A stretch of DNA of 64,000 nt from contig WOAB01000689.1 of assembly GCA_027886185.1 (NCBI GenBank), forward strand, positions 2,542,001-2,606,000, read 5' to 3'. Position numbers and translations under genes: made by a program. This document shows positions 10,454 through 22,525 of this stretch, in pieces (the first letter of the stretch is position 1; each line of letters starts with the position of its first letter). The notes beneath the pieces are model-generated. The model made no database searches, was not told the DNA's origin, and saw only the letters and a program-made list of their open reading frames with translations. This stretch comes from Rheum nobile (taxonomy: Eukaryota; Streptophyta; Magnoliopsida; Caryophyllales; Polygonaceae).

Positions 10454-13117
10454 GAAGTTTCGGCCCCGAAACTTGGCCGAAAAACAACTCGGGAAAGTGT
10501 CTGAGCATCTCTGCCTCGGTTTCCTAAGTTACTTCCTCAGTCCCAGACCTGGACCACATAACTCGTACCAACAGTACGATCTCGTTGCACAGTCGCTTCA
10601 CACGGCGTTCGAGAATGCACACTGGCATCTCCTCTCAAGTACCATTTGCCTGAATCTCGACGTCCTTATAGCTCAGCCTACGAGACTCATCTTGGCACGA
10701 ATATCCTTAGCAATGATATGTGGAACACATTATACACTGGGTATCCCGATGGCGACAATGCCAAACGGTACGTTAGAGATCTTACTCTATCCAGAATTTT
10801 GAATGGTCCCATGTAGCGAGGGTTAAGCTTCTCACGCTTACCAAACCTGAAAACATCCTTGGGTGGCGATACTGTGACAAGTACCTTGACACCAACCTTG
10901 AACTCAACACTTTAACACTTCTGATCTGCGTAAAACTTTTGTCGACTCTGAGCGGTCAACAACCTCTGTCTACTCAGAGCAATGTTCGAAGTTGTCCTTT
11001 CGACCAACTCTGGTCCAAGTAGAATCTTGTCGGCGTACTCAACCTCAACAAATCTGAGATCTACATCTGTGCCCATACAAAGCTTCAAACGGAGCCATCT
11101 TGATTGTAGCATGCCAACTATTATCGTACGTGAGCTCAATCAGACTTAGGCTGTCTTCCCAACTAGTCGGATGATCGAGTACGTATACTTCTTAGCATAT
11201 CCTCCAGGGTCTAGATGGTCTTTTAGACTGACCATCTGTCTGAGGATGAAACGCTGCTGAATCTCAATTCAGTTCCCATGGCCTTGTGAAGTTCTTGCTA
11301 TAAACTTGACATAAATCGGCCATCTTGATCCGATACAATGGTCTTAGGAATGCCATGTAACGGACAATCTCCTGGTGGAAACTTCTGCTGACCTCTGAGT
11401 TACCCAAGTAACCTCAGTTTCCAATGCAAACACTATTGCTGCTAGTTCTAGGTCATGTGTTGGTTAGTTTGCTTCATAGGTTTTCAATTGTCTAGATGCG
11501 TATACAATATCCTTGCCTTTCTGCATCAAAGACACATCCCAACCCATTTCTCGAAGCATTAACTATAGACCATATGGCCATCATTCTTTCTGACAACGCC
11601 AAAACTGGTGCAAAAGTCAGACACTGTTTCAACTTCTTGAAAACTGGTCTTGCACTTGTCATCCCAGACAACTTCTGGTTGACCTTGTGGACAGACTGGT
11701 CATAGGTGGAGAGATCTTAGAAAAAAAATCCTTTCATGAACCGTCTATAATGTCCTGCAAGCTCTGGGAAACTGCGCACCTCGCTCACACCCTGAGGCCG
11801 CTTCCAAACAACTACTGATTCACTCTTCTGGGGAATAACCATAACCTCATTCTTATTGATCACATGGCCTAAGAAAGCCACTTCTAGATCCAACAATCAC
11901 ACTTAGCCCACTTTGCGTACAACCGACTTGGTCTAAGGACCGATAAAGCAATCCGCAGACGTTCCCTGTGAGCTTCCTTGCTCGGGAAAAATCAAAATGC
12001 CATTGATGAAGACCACTATGAACTTATTCAAGTACTGGTCTAAAACATCGATGCACTAGGTTCATGAAAACTCCTAGAGCATTCGTAGATCCAGATGGCA
12101 TGACTACAATCTCGTAGTGACCATCTCTCGTCCGAAATGCAATCCTCGGAATATCATCCTCACGAATCCTGAGCTGATGATACCCAGATCTCATGTCGAT
12201 CTTGGAGAAAACTTTTGCTCCATGTAGTTGATCCAACAAATCATCACTCCTTGGCAACAGATACTTGCTCTTGATCGTGACTTTATTCAACTCTCGAAAG
12301 TCAAAACAAAGTCGAAACGGTCCATCTTTTATTTTGACAAATAAACTAGGGCACTCCTACTTAAGGTGATGCACTCAGCTTTATATAACTTTTGTCAAGA
12401 AGATCCTTGAGTTGCTTCTTCAACTCTTGCATCTCAATAGGAGCCATCCGGTACGGTGCCTCAGAGATCGGCGTGGTACTCGGCTCGAGATCAATTGCAA
12501 ACTCCACAACACGATTCGGGGTATCCAAGAATATCTTCTGGAAAGACACCTGTAAATCCTCTAACCACAGAAATATCAAAAACTGAAGTCGATCACTGCC
12601 TTGTGACGCTTCCGTCAATCCATACCGAGAATAATTATCGTATGGGACCATGGTTATTTAGGTCAAATCGCTTTGAATTTCTTACCCTTGATGGTAATTG
12701 ACAATTCGACAGACGATTGGTTCCCACTAAATGGTCACCATCTTGGACCAGCCCACTACATGGTTCACATACGACTCACTAGTGGCTCCGAGTCCAGGCC
12801 CAGCCATTACCAGCGTCCTCTGTTGTTATGAGCCGCTGTCCATACATCTCAACTCATCCTTGGTAGCTCCACCTAATTAATAGGCAGCCATCTCATCATA
12901 GGTTGTTGGTGAGTCTCGAACACGAGACCTTACCCCATCAACAAGCAACGAAACATAACTTGGTATAAACCAAAGGTTCATGTATAAGAAGAGTTACAAC
13001 GAAAGGTTCGCAACCTCGTTGCACACGCAACTTAACTACAACCATCCAAAATGAAAGTCTGGGTAGCACCCACATCAACAACACATTAACAAAAGTGTAA
13101 TGCAGATACAAAGTACT
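10454..13117 (-). pseudogene. Ty3 pol remnant: protease-RT-RNase H-integrase, many frameshifts
   Basis: Recognisable pieces on the minus strand are the pre-RT and RT start (12651-12361: FAIDLEPSTTPISEAPYRMAP, then LKDLLDKSYIKLSASP), the RT palm (12290-12024: NKVTIKSKYLLPR, KVFSKIDMRSGYHQLRI) and the integrase C-terminal side (11139-10912: LLGPELVERTT, TAQSRQKFYAD). No long frame joins them. The RT sequence before the active site has drifted (VMPSGSTNALGVFMNLV), and the active-site region is not intact. Between and around these pieces I see only remnants. The order confirms Ty3/gypsy, and the integrase tail resembles chromovirus-type (Tekay-like) elements, though a chromodomain is not provable here. 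Confidence 0.85.
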
Positions 13118-14446
13118 CTAAGCATTAGGAGCATAGGGTCCATCCACCTCACGTATCACGTACAGGCGTTGACCTTGGCTTCCTGAAGCCATCGGGGCTT
13201 TCCCTTTGTTCTGCGCAGTCGTCTGCATTGAAGGGCTAGGAGCTTCCACCGGACTGAACTTGGGTCGGTTGTTCTGATTAACAGACCCTTGCCGTGACTC
13301 AGCTCCTTTCACATTCCTCCGCTGACAGAACGCCTGCATATGACCCTCCTTTCCGCAGTCAAAGCATGTCTTTTTGTCCTTCAGACATTCATTGCTCTTG
13401 TGCCCGTGCGTACCGCAGTTGTAGCACTGGATCAGGCTATTGCCCTGACCCGAACATTGCGTAGACTCATCATGAGTCTTATTCGTTCTTGCTCAGCCAG
13501 ATCTGGCAAAATCAGATGGTGGCGCGGGGCGTTTGAACCCACTTGCCTGAGGCTGGTACTGCACTTGCCTCTGGCTGTTACGCTTCTTGGTCGACTCCTC
13601 CAGAGTCACCTCTAGCTTGTAGGCTGTATCCACATACTGCTCCAGAGTAGAGCATGTGTGGTGCACCATCATTGGCTTGATGTCTGGACTCATCCATTCG
13701 TGGAAATACCAGATCTTCTGTGCCTCACTGGATATCTTAGGTCCAGCGTACTGCATTAGATGATTGAATTTGGTTGCAAGCTCGGTCACCTTCAATCCAT
13801 CCGTTTGCGGATACAGAAACTCCTTGTGTTTCTCCTCCCTCATAGCATGAGAGAAGAAACGATCAGTCATCTTGGTCTTAAACATAGACCAGGTCAATAC
13901 CGGGCTATCAGCTAAGCCGGTACTCTCCCACCATTCACTGGCTTCTTCCTTTAACTGAAGAGAGGCTATATGCACTCTCTCCGCTTTAGTGTACTCAACA
14001 TTACGGAAAAGCCGCTCCATGTGGGAAAACCAATGAGCCACCTTGACTGGCTCTCCTTTCCCATCGAAGCTGTCAGGCCTCATGGAGTTAACAGCCTTCA
14101 GGGCTCGGCCATACTCCCCTCTATTCCTGATCACCCCTCCCTGCAGCACATGGTTCTCTTGTTCCTCAAACCTCGGAACTCCTCGAGATACTGGCACTCC
14201 TTGTGCCTGATGCACATTCGGGCGTAACGCGTCAGCAATCGCTTGCATGACGATTCCCCTAATTTCTACAACAGCTGCTTTATCAAATATCCTTGGAGCG
14301 TTGTCCCTAGTTGGGTCGTTGCCTCCAGGATTATTATGGAAGACAGACTCACGCTCTTCTGATGGGTCTGCAACATTCCTTGGATTTAGTCTGGGGTCAA
14401 TGCTTGGCCCAGCACCAGTACGGATAGTGTTTCTCGTGTTCACCAT
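13118..14446 (-). pseudogene. Ty3 Gag with two CCHC zinc knuckles, one in-frame stop
   Basis: The start MVNTRNT (14446) is typical of plant gypsy Gag; a further upstream ATG at 14461 adds five residues. The retrotransposon-gag domain is clear (FDGKGEPVKVAHWFSHMERLF, EASEWWESTG, MTDRFF). After a TGA at 13490-13492 the same frame goes on to two zinc knuckles, CYNCGTHGHKSNEC and CFDCGKEGHMQAFC, and ends at TAG 13118. Gag forms the particle and binds RNA. The frame is otherwise intact, unlike pol, so Gag decayed less. Confidence 0.92.
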
Positions 14447-14879
14447 CTGTTTACCGATCAAATTCCAAGGATTTTATCACTTTAGTATCATTTTGATATA
14501 ATTATTGTAATAAAATCAACTTAGAATAGATCAACTTGGTAATTTCTATTGATGGACTCGAACCGAGTTACTAGGTTCTACAACCTCAACTCACAACGAG
14601 CGAACTGGGAATCAAGCCTAGCTAGAGATGGTGAAACCACCTCGGCTTCTCCCGGGTTCCTCTGAAGAGAACAGAATGCACCCATATCAAACGGGGCAAC
14701 GGGAAAGGAATTAGTCTTTCTAGACATAGAAGCAAGCTTACTATATCAGACTGTACAGAAGACATGACTATGAACGGTGTTTTGAAATTCTTTTCACTTT
14801 GAAAATTCAGAGCCCTTTTGAAGCATTTTCAAAAACGGATAAATGATTTATAAAATCCCAAACCCGTTTTAAAACCTTT

Positions 14880-14892
14880 GGCTCTGATACCA
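14880..14892 (-). other. Primer-binding site (initiator tRNA-Met type)
   Basis: TGGTATCAGAGCC is read on the minus strand, four bases inside the upper LTR end. It matches the primer-binding site common to many plant LTR elements and sets the element orientation. Confidence 0.95.
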
Positions 14893-14896
14893 CAAC

Positions 14897-17354
14897 TGTA
14901 ACACCCCCAAAACATAACCCTTTTGGAAATGTATTACCGCCAGTGACCCCAGTGTTCCTTACCGAGATCACCCAAGGCTTTACCAAATAAATACAATTTA
15001 TGAAATGCAATTGATACACAAAGATCAAGCAATAAATTCCAAAACATAACATTGTTGAGGAAACAAGAGTTACGGGATTACAACCCAATCCCGAATAGGC
15101 CAAACACAGAGTTCAAACAAAGTACAGCGGAAGACAAATAAAAGATTTTACAAACGGGGTTGTGATCGTGATGATCACCTGCCCAAGGATCTCAACCTGA
15201 TTAAAAGCAATTATTAAAACATCCAAAAACAACCGTCGTCTTCATAGTCAATCTAGTCTCCTCAAATCTTCACTCTATCTGATGTGCCGAATCGAACGGA
15301 TGACACCAGCCCACATGCGGAGAACAAAGTTCGTGGGTTAGTCTACTTGAATAGACTAGCAAGGGTAAAAAGCAGAATGGTTCGAGTGATCGTAACCGTT
15401 TACTATCATTGTCCCTCGAATAATAACCGAAGGGACGATACATAACCCGGCACTTTCACGGAATAACAACAAGAGGTATGCATGAGAGAAGATTCTGGAA
15501 GACTTCATCTTCACAGAAATCGACTCGAAAAGAGACTCCAAGAGATTGAGTCTTTAAGGAAAAATGACAAATCTGGAATGATTACAGGATCATACAACGA
15601 TGATTTAAAAGTTGACTGAGATGCTTCGGTTCACGACCAACCTCATCGCCTACAGCGAATCCAGATTGGAAAGAGAACGTACTACATTCAAGTCAAGACG
15701 AGTTTTCCTAGCTGCACTGAACTTAGCTGCACTACTCGCCCAAGGTATATTAATCATGTGCACTCGGACACTTATCTTATTTAATTCCAAAATGAGCATT
15801 ACGTTATAAGCTTTTACATCTCCACACAAGAGATATCGGATCTCCTCACAAGAGATATCGGATCTCCTCACAAGAGATATCAGATCTCCTCACAAGAGAT
15901 ATCGAAGGGATGAACCCTGGAAGATTTGGCACTAGCGAAGTGCGCCTATCCTGTGAAAGGGTATGGTCATGACCAAAGAGAAAGTACTGGGGATGAACCA
16001 CCAAGTACCAGTTATAAAGAAACAGCTAAACCCCCTCAAGGTACATAGCGTTCCTAGCCACTAGTGCTAACTAAACAGTACAGCACAACAACCGTTACTG
16101 GATAAATCCACATAAAGGCCCGAAAGGCGATCACAGATAATAGCGTTGTTCTAACAGATATACAACCTATTATATGATTTTCAAAACAGTTTAACAAAAC
16201 CGTTTCCAGACAAACAGAATATTCATTCCAAATTAATTACTCAGATAAACTACTGATAATTAATGTAAATATGGAACGAATGAGCAAGAGCGAACCGCCA
16301 CTTGCCTTAATCCGCAGAGTTTGAACGAAGTCTAACGACGGGATTCCGGGCTCGACACAGAGACGAATCTGCCAACTCCGGTACCTTCAGATCGACCCAT
16401 ACAGAAACCCTAAGTTAGATTCGACAAACAACAATACCGAACTACGAAAGAACGAAAGGAATCGAAGGAAACGAAACCCGAACGAAGGCTACGGAAGCCA
16501 ACACCAACAACCCGGCCAACAACAACTCGCCGGCGGGCGCCACAACAATCACGGCGGGCGCCGCCCAATTCACGGCGGGCGCCGTCTCAACCACGGCGGG
16601 CGCCGCTCAACCACGGCGGCTGGCCTCCTTCATCACGGCGGTCGCCGTTCACCACGGCGGGCGCCGTCTCATGCCGGCGGTCCCCGCCTTCGAGCCAGCG
16701 GTCGCCGTGATCCTCGCGGCGGTCGCCGTCGCGAACGAAAACAGAAATACGAGAGGAGAAAACTCACCCTCGACGATCGATTTGGCTCGTCTTTCGCCTT
16801 GCTTGGTTTCTAGGCTTCTAAGGGCCTCCCAAGCTTCCCCTTGGCCACCGAGAACGACACTAAACGAGCTCCGACGATCCACTTAGAGCCTTCTCGAGAG
16901 AGAGAGTTTTCTTTGAGAGCGTTTTTGAGAGTCGAGAATCTGAGAGCGCTTCCGCGTCTTTCGCACCCTCTTTCACCCTCACCCAACACCTCTATTTATA
17001 GAAGAAATTAGGGTCCTTGCCTCTTGGACAATATCCAAACCCTTTTGCCCCTTGGACAATGGCTCTTGGACAAAAACATTTGGATAAAGAATCTTGTACT
17101 ATTGCCCATTAGATAACAACTCTTGGGCAATAAACTTGTACCAATCTTAATCCGCGTTAACGAAGTCGTACACGAACGAGTATAAACTCCCAACACACCT
17201 CGACTGTATAATTCTTCACTAAGAAAAATATTACAAATACAGAGCACATTACAGAATGTCTTAAGCTCTCAGAATTAAATCCGACGTACCAAACGGACGT
17301 TCGGGAAAAATCCATAATTCCCAAAATAGCCTTACAAAATTACGGGGTATCACA
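14897..17354 (-). repeat. Upper LTR (5' LTR in element sense), Ty3 family 1
   Basis: This is a direct repeat of 7959-10436 with the same termini. It has a TATA box at 16991-17004, a dyad array at about 16530-16735, the conserved 28-nt block at 16280-16307 and the 22-bp minisatellite at 15824-15905. Point differences are few; the dyad array differs in unit number. It is followed directly by the TSD TAATC (17355-17359). Confidence 0.95.
16530..16735. repeat. GC-rich dyad array in upper LTR
   Basis: The same CGGCG-(GT/GG)-CGCCG units as in the lower LTR occur here, with a different copy arrangement: one unit lost near 16640 and one gained near 16600. Such arrays change copy number faster than the flanking LTR. 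Confidence 0.9.
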
Positions 17355-19599
17355 TAATCATTAGCATGCCATAACATATCATTATGTGTGCAGTTACGAT
17401 TTTCCCTTCCTTGAAATTGTCGGCATCACATCTGTTTGGAAAAACTACAATATTGCCGGGGCGTTTCTGGAGCATGAGAACGAAGAGAATTACAAGTGGG
17501 CCATAGAACAACTTTCAAAAATGTTTGTCAAGGTCCAACGAGCACCCACATGCTTGGTCACAGATCGGGAGAAGGCGTTGATGAACACCTTAGAGAAGCA
17601 GTTTCCAGAAGCAAAATTCCTTCTATGTTGGCGCCATGTGAGGAAGAATATTGAAGACTTCGGGAAGAAGGCCATGGACAAGTTTAGGGGCACAACGTTT
17701 TCCAACGATTACATAAAACTATTCAAGGAAACAACCATAGAAGGGTATGAAGCAACACTGAAGAAGATTCAGCAAGATTGGAGGAAATATCCAAAATGTC
17801 TCCAGTACGTACAAAAAAACTGACTTGACCCGTACAAGGAAATAATCGTCTCAGTATGGACAAATACAATGTTCACTCTTGAAACTACCACAACTAACAG
17901 GTTTGTGCATTATGTTTTTAAATTTAACTGGTTATTTGAACTTAGACTTTTACAACAACATACTGACTTCGGATTCTTGATTGTAATACAGGGTTGAAGG
18001 GGCTCATTCCAGTCTTAAAAGCTTCTTCACTAGCAATGATGGCAACCTTTGCACTGTATTCGATCAATATGATGCACGGTTGCGCACTCATATTAGTGAG
18101 ATAAGGGGGGGCTTGAATAAGAGCATAGAAAAGCGATTTACGCTGATAACGAACGCACATCTTTTCTGCAAGCTGCACTACAAGGTCTATGCGATTGCAC
18201 TAGCTCGATTGATTGAGGAATACAAGAAAGGCGAAACTCCATTGTGGAACACTATATGCAGATGCCATATGAGGGTCAAAGATGGCTTGCCTTGCGTGCA
18301 TGACATGGCACAGAATGTGATGAACCAGGAACCAATTGAACCTAGCTCATTGCATCCGTTCTGGAGGCAATTGACCTTGTCAGAAGTGTGGACAAAAGAA
18401 GAAGAAGAAGCCACAGAACGTAGAGTGAATAGGTCGTTGCTTGAAGAATTTGCTGTAAGCGTCTTCCCCACATTGCCAGTGCATGATCAACACAGAGCTG
18501 TCTCTGCACTAACAAGTATAGCACATCCAGAGCGGACTACTTTGCAAGAGCCATCTAAAGTTAGGCATAAGGGTCGGCCTCAAGGAGCTCTAAACATTCC
18601 CACCAAAAGACAACCGTCAGCATGGGAGTACACTGACCAACAGATGGAGGGAACACCTCCGAAGAAGCAAAAAGGAAGACCACCTAAGGAAGCTTCAACC
18701 ATGCCATGCCAACCACGGGAGCCTACGCCTTCGGGTCACACGACGTTGATCAAGAACCCTCGGTGATATATTATCCAGTTTCCCAAGTGTATGAAACCAC
18801 ACGTGGGAGGATGGTGGGAAATAATTGGTGATGGAAACTGCGGATACAGATCAATTGCGCATGGTCTGGGTTTAGGGCAGGGGCAGTGGGCTTTTTTTCG
18901 ACGTACCATGATCGCTACGTTGAAACAAGAGTATGAGCTATTCGCGCCAATTTGGATGTCTACGATGACACTTGAGGCAATGGAGGCGAAGCTTGCATGG
19001 TTTCCTTCGCCCAACAGGCCTGCCCCATGGGAGACGTGGTTGGACCTCTCGGATATGGGATGTTTGGTGGCAACTGCATTCAACTGTGTGTTCGTCTCCG
19101 TCGGTGCTGGTGTAGGAACGACATACAAGCCTATGAGGGCAAATCCAAACCAAGCGGTTGGAGAGAAGTTGAAGACGATATGCATTTGCCATGTCCAAAA
19201 AGAGCAACATTTCATTGCGGTACATTAACACAATCAAATAAGTTGAAACTATCTTATGTTAAAACATATGTATAATGCATTGACTTTGATGTAGATTGGC
19301 CTTGCCGAAACCTCGCCCTTGCCGTACCTTTACGGGCCGTGGGTGAGAAATCATGACTCGTCTGTGGGTGATTTGGTAGATCCAATCCTTGATCGATTGA
19401 TGGAGTACCAAGCAGCCGCCCCAAAGAAGCAAAGAGAAAAGAAGAAAGTTGAAACTATTTTATGTAATGACTGATATGTATGATGCAATGACTTTGATGT
19501 AGATCGGCACATGTTCGTTGTATTTATGAGCTGTTGGTGAAATACCAAGACACATGTTTTTACAGAAGGCACATAAGCCGCCAGAAATAACTTGAAACC

Positions 19600-19668
19600 A
19601 CAGGTTACGTGTCGAGACAGACCACACGTAACGTGTGGTGCAGTTCCACACGTTACGTGTGGAATTCA
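19600..19668. repeat. ACGT dyads between the convergent genes
   Basis: Two full copies (about 19621-19638 and 19646-19663) and one partial copy of the CCACACGT-N-ACGTGTGG motif lie here. Confidence 0.85.
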
Positions 19669-19687
19669 ACTTATTTTTGGCGGATGG

Positions 19688-19871
19688 TTCTTTACAGAAG
19701 GTTTTCCGCAACCGCGGAAGAATTGCCGCGACCGCGGAATTATTACCGAGGCTCGAGTATTCTACAGCATGTTTTCCGCGACCGCGGAAGTATGTCCGCG
19801 CCCGCGGAAATGTTTCTGTCGCTCGCGTCCTTCAGTGTTTCCGCGACCGCATAAGTGTTTCCGCGCCCACG
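19688..19871. repeat. CCGCG-AC-CGCGG array with 20-nt period
   Basis: Seven or eight 12-bp inverted repeats (CCGCGACCGCGG and variants) are each followed by an 8-base linker, giving exact 20-nt units over much of the array. The same dyad fills the leader of the LTR at 59860-62136, an unrelated element class. Confidence 0.9.
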
Positions 19872-21837
19872 GACGTTGGGCCGAGCGTTAGCGATCTCGT
19901 CGTTTATTTCGATGGTGGTTTATCGTGATGGCAATTTACACATAATTACGTCATCTAGTTCGTTAGCTTCACGTGAATTAAAATATGGTCTCATACACTA
20001 TACGAAATGAAGACATCTTAAACTTGGGAATACACTCTCAAGAATATCATAACAAACGATCAAATAGGATTCATAACATTCATTGTTGTCATAATCCAAA
20101 GTTCAATGAAATCCATAAAACGAAACAAGTTTAATCATAAAACAGTCTCCACATCTTCCTTAGTGATTGGGAAGGAAGGGATACATTCGCCAATAACCGG
20201 CGTAGTGCCTCTGCTACATCTTCACATTCATGGTTGCGATATGGCTCAAGATCATTGTAGCAATTTTCGAAGGCATATACACAACACAAAAACGTTGATA
20301 TGTATAATAAATATAGATAGAGTTAACCGGATATTAAACAACCTACAAATTAGTCAATTTCATACCTGTGTCGCGTCTTCAATGGTCGGGGGATTGACGA
20401 ATGGGTGTGTACGTGGGAGGTACCAGCCCATGTAATTAGCGCTACATTCATGGCCTTGCTGGATAGGAGGGCCCATCGCATCTAGAGTCATGGAATGTAC
20501 ATTCTGCGCATCCCATGCAAACTGAGCTCTGTCGTACTCCACCGTGTAGCTGCTGATCTTTGTTCCTCTCCAAGCCCTTTTAGGCACTATATGCGCTCTT
20601 GGAATCTGATGTACACGGGCAAACTGTCTCGCCACACGGTCTGGCATGTACGGCTCGGTTATCCAAAGACACGAGATAACTCCATGGAAGCGCGATGGAG
20701 CGAAGCTCACATCGTTAAAGTCAATCGTACCGTAAGGCATCCAATCAACCTAAACATAATAGGATGCAAAATAACTATAAATCAACGTCAACCTAAACAT
20801 ACCTATCAATCGTACCGAACGACATCCAATCAACCTAAACATAATAGTCAATTTCATACATGTGTCGCAGTCATCATATCGAGCTCCAATCTGTAATTTC
20901 TCATTGGGTTGGGTCTCACTGAAAGGTCCCATCTACGAGCGTATGGATCGCATGTTCAGAGTCCCAGTCTCTACTCTGTGCAGGTCTGAACATGATGAAA
21001 TATTGGTATATCCACGCCTGAAAGACAATTTTCATAAGCAATCCATGTTATTGAATAATTACATTTACAACAATAAAATTTGGTATAAACAATAGGTTTT
21101 ATAATTAAAAAAAATACCTGAATCAGAGTGTAGCACGTGGACATCAATCTCGCATCTTTTCTTGTGCACTCGCCCAAGCTGCGGTACACATGGGCAAGAA
21201 CGCCAACACTCCATGCATAATCCATGGTGCACGAGTGATCATCCACAAATCCCGTATAGTACAGTGGCAATTTGTGTTGGGACTTGTCCGAGAAGAGACA
21301 AGAGCCCAACAAGTACAACAAGTACCCAGACGCACACTGCTCGTCATTCAGTTCCTCTATGCAATGCTTCTTGAAAAAATTAGCAGTTACGGTACCAGAT
21401 TTCACCTCCTTAGCAGGCAACTCAAAGAATCCTTGTGCCTCCGCCACCATGGCCTTTTTCAAATCAGTCACACCCAACTTGTGATACCCCGTATTTCTAT
21501 AAGGTTATTTTGGGAATTTTGGGAATTTATCCGAGTACCCGTTTCGTACGTCGGATTTAATTCAGATAGTTTGAGACATTCTGTAATGTGCTCTGCCTCT
21601 GTAATATTTTTCTCAGTGAAATAACATACAGTCGACGCATTTTGGGAGTTAATACTCGTTCGTGTACGAATATATTTAACACGGGGTTAAGATTATTGCC
21701 CAAGAGTTATCATCCAATGGGCACTAAAGTACAAGTTTGTTACCCTAAGGTTTTTATCCAAGAGGCAAAGTGCAAGGTTATTACCCAAGGGATTGGAAGG
21801 AAGCTTCCTATCACCTCCCCCCCCCCCTTTTGGATTT

Positions 21838-21849
21838 GCCTATATAAGG
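21838..21849 (+). promoter_or_regulatory. TATA box of the solo LTR
   Basis: GCCTATATAAGG lies 358 bp into the LTR and is followed by a purine-rich leader and the GC-rich dyad array, an arrangement shared with the other LTRs. Confidence 0.75.
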
Positions 21850-22073
21850 ATGGCTTGGGAGGAAGAGAGAGGGCTAGTTTCATAAGCTCTCAAACTCTCA
21901 AAAACGCTCTCTTCGGGAAAGCTCAAGTCGAACATCGGAGCTCGTATGGTGTCGTTTCCGGTGGCCAAGAGAAGCTTGGGAGGCCCTTAGAAGCCTAGAA
22001 ACCAAGCAAGGCGAAAGACGAGCCAAACCGATCGTCGAGGGTGAGTTTTTCCTCTCATATTTCAGTTTTGGTT

Positions 22074-22280
22074 TAGCGACGGCGACCGCCGGATAGAGGC
22101 GGCGACCGCCGGCTTGAAGGCGGCGACCGCCGGCCAGAACACGGCGCCCGCCGTGATGAGCACGGCGACTGTCGTGAAGATCCCGATGACCGCCGTGAAG
22201 ATGTGGCCACCGCCGTGAAGAGCGGCGCCCGCCGCAGCTGAGGCGGCGCCCGCCGCAAGTGGGGCGGCGCCCGCCACAAG
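22074..22280. repeat. GC-rich dyad array CGGCG-AC-CGCCG in solo LTR
   Basis: About ten units (CGGCGACCGCCG, CGGCGCCCGCCG and variants) are spaced near 18-21 bp. Open frames of about 70 codons on the minus strand are a by-product of base composition. Confidence 0.9.
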
Positions 22281-22497
22281 TTTGGTTGTTGGCCGGTTGC
22301 TGTCGTGGCTTCCGTGGCCTTCGTTCGGGTTTCGTTTCCTTCGATTCCTTTCGTTCTTTCTTAGATCTGTATTGTTGTTTGTCGAATCTAACTTAGGGTT
22401 TCTTTGTGGGTCGATCCGAAGGAATCTGTGCTCCAGATCTGTCCCTGTGTCGAGCCTGGAATCCCGTCGTTAGACTTCATTCAAACTCTGCGGATTC

Positions 22498-22525
22498 AGG
22501 CAAGTGGCGGTTCGCTCTTGCTCAT
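22498..22525 (+). other. Conserved 28-nt LTR block
   Basis: AGGCAAGTGGCGGTTCGC through TCTTGCTCAT is identical to the blocks in all the other LTRs of the window, although the sequence on both sides has diverged. Confidence 0.85.

Larger units (their letters stand above)
7959..17354 (-). mobile_element. Full-length Ty3/gypsy-type LTR retrotransposon, coding region dead
   Basis: Two 2.46-2.48 kb direct LTRs enclose a 4.46-kb interior, flanked by the 5-bp duplication TAATC. The primer-binding site (TGGTATCAGAGCC, initiator-Met type) abuts the upper LTR and the polypurine tract abuts the lower LTR, so the element reads on the minus strand. Gag with two CCHC knuckles, RT and integrase C-terminal pieces follow in gag-RT-INT order, which is Ty3/gypsy. 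The last codons before the polypurine tract resemble the KFRGRN-type tail seen in many plant gypsy elements. Pol is heavily shifted and stopped while the LTRs differ by only about one base per 80-100 by eye. The element probably moved recently with proteins supplied by relatives. Confidence 0.95.
6196..19474 (+). pseudogene. MULE transposase fused to an OTU cysteine-protease domain, five exons, nonsense-mutated
   Basis: Proposed exons are 6196-6261, 6905-7911, 17394-17900, 17992-19219 and 19295-19474; all junctions are GT-AG and keep frame. The DDE triad can be placed: VLLDSTY (exon 2), LVTDREKAL (exon 3) and NRVEGAHSSLK (across exons 3-4), with the CWRH block between them. A SWIM finger follows (CRCHMRVKDGLPCVH, about 18250-18300). 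The C-terminal part has the OTU nucleophile block DGNCGYRS (about 18830) and a late histidine (QHFIAV, about 19205-19219). Its frame is continuous with the transposase, so this is a fusion interrupted by TGA at 18764. Other in-frame stops are TAA 7148, TAA 7409 and TGA 17821. A Ty3 element occupies intron 2. The role would be transposition of the MULE; OTU domains cleave ubiquitin, but why a transposase carries one is unknown. Confidence 0.85.
19475..20135. other. Interval between convergent transposase and PMD genes with two dyad arrays
   Basis: The 3' ends of the plus-strand transposase and minus-strand PMD genes face each other here. There is a direct repeat of about 60 bp: 19250-19300 in the last transposase intron resembles 19450-19510 after the last exon, so the region around exon 5 was duplicated or is alternatively spliced. 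ACGT dyads lie at 19600-19668 and a GC-rich array at 19688-19871. No further gene is visible. Confidence 0.6.

Noticed and set aside
21815..21830. A poly-C run as a sequencing-error or structural signal
   Set aside because: It sits in the LTR upstream of the TATA box; homopolymer length variation is common and no function can be argued.
22062..22279. Overlapping minus-strand ORFs rich in Ala/Arg/Ser
   Set aside because: They lie in the GC-rich dyad array of an LTR and are simple-sequence frames without domains; the same happens at 9752-9967 and 16649-16886.
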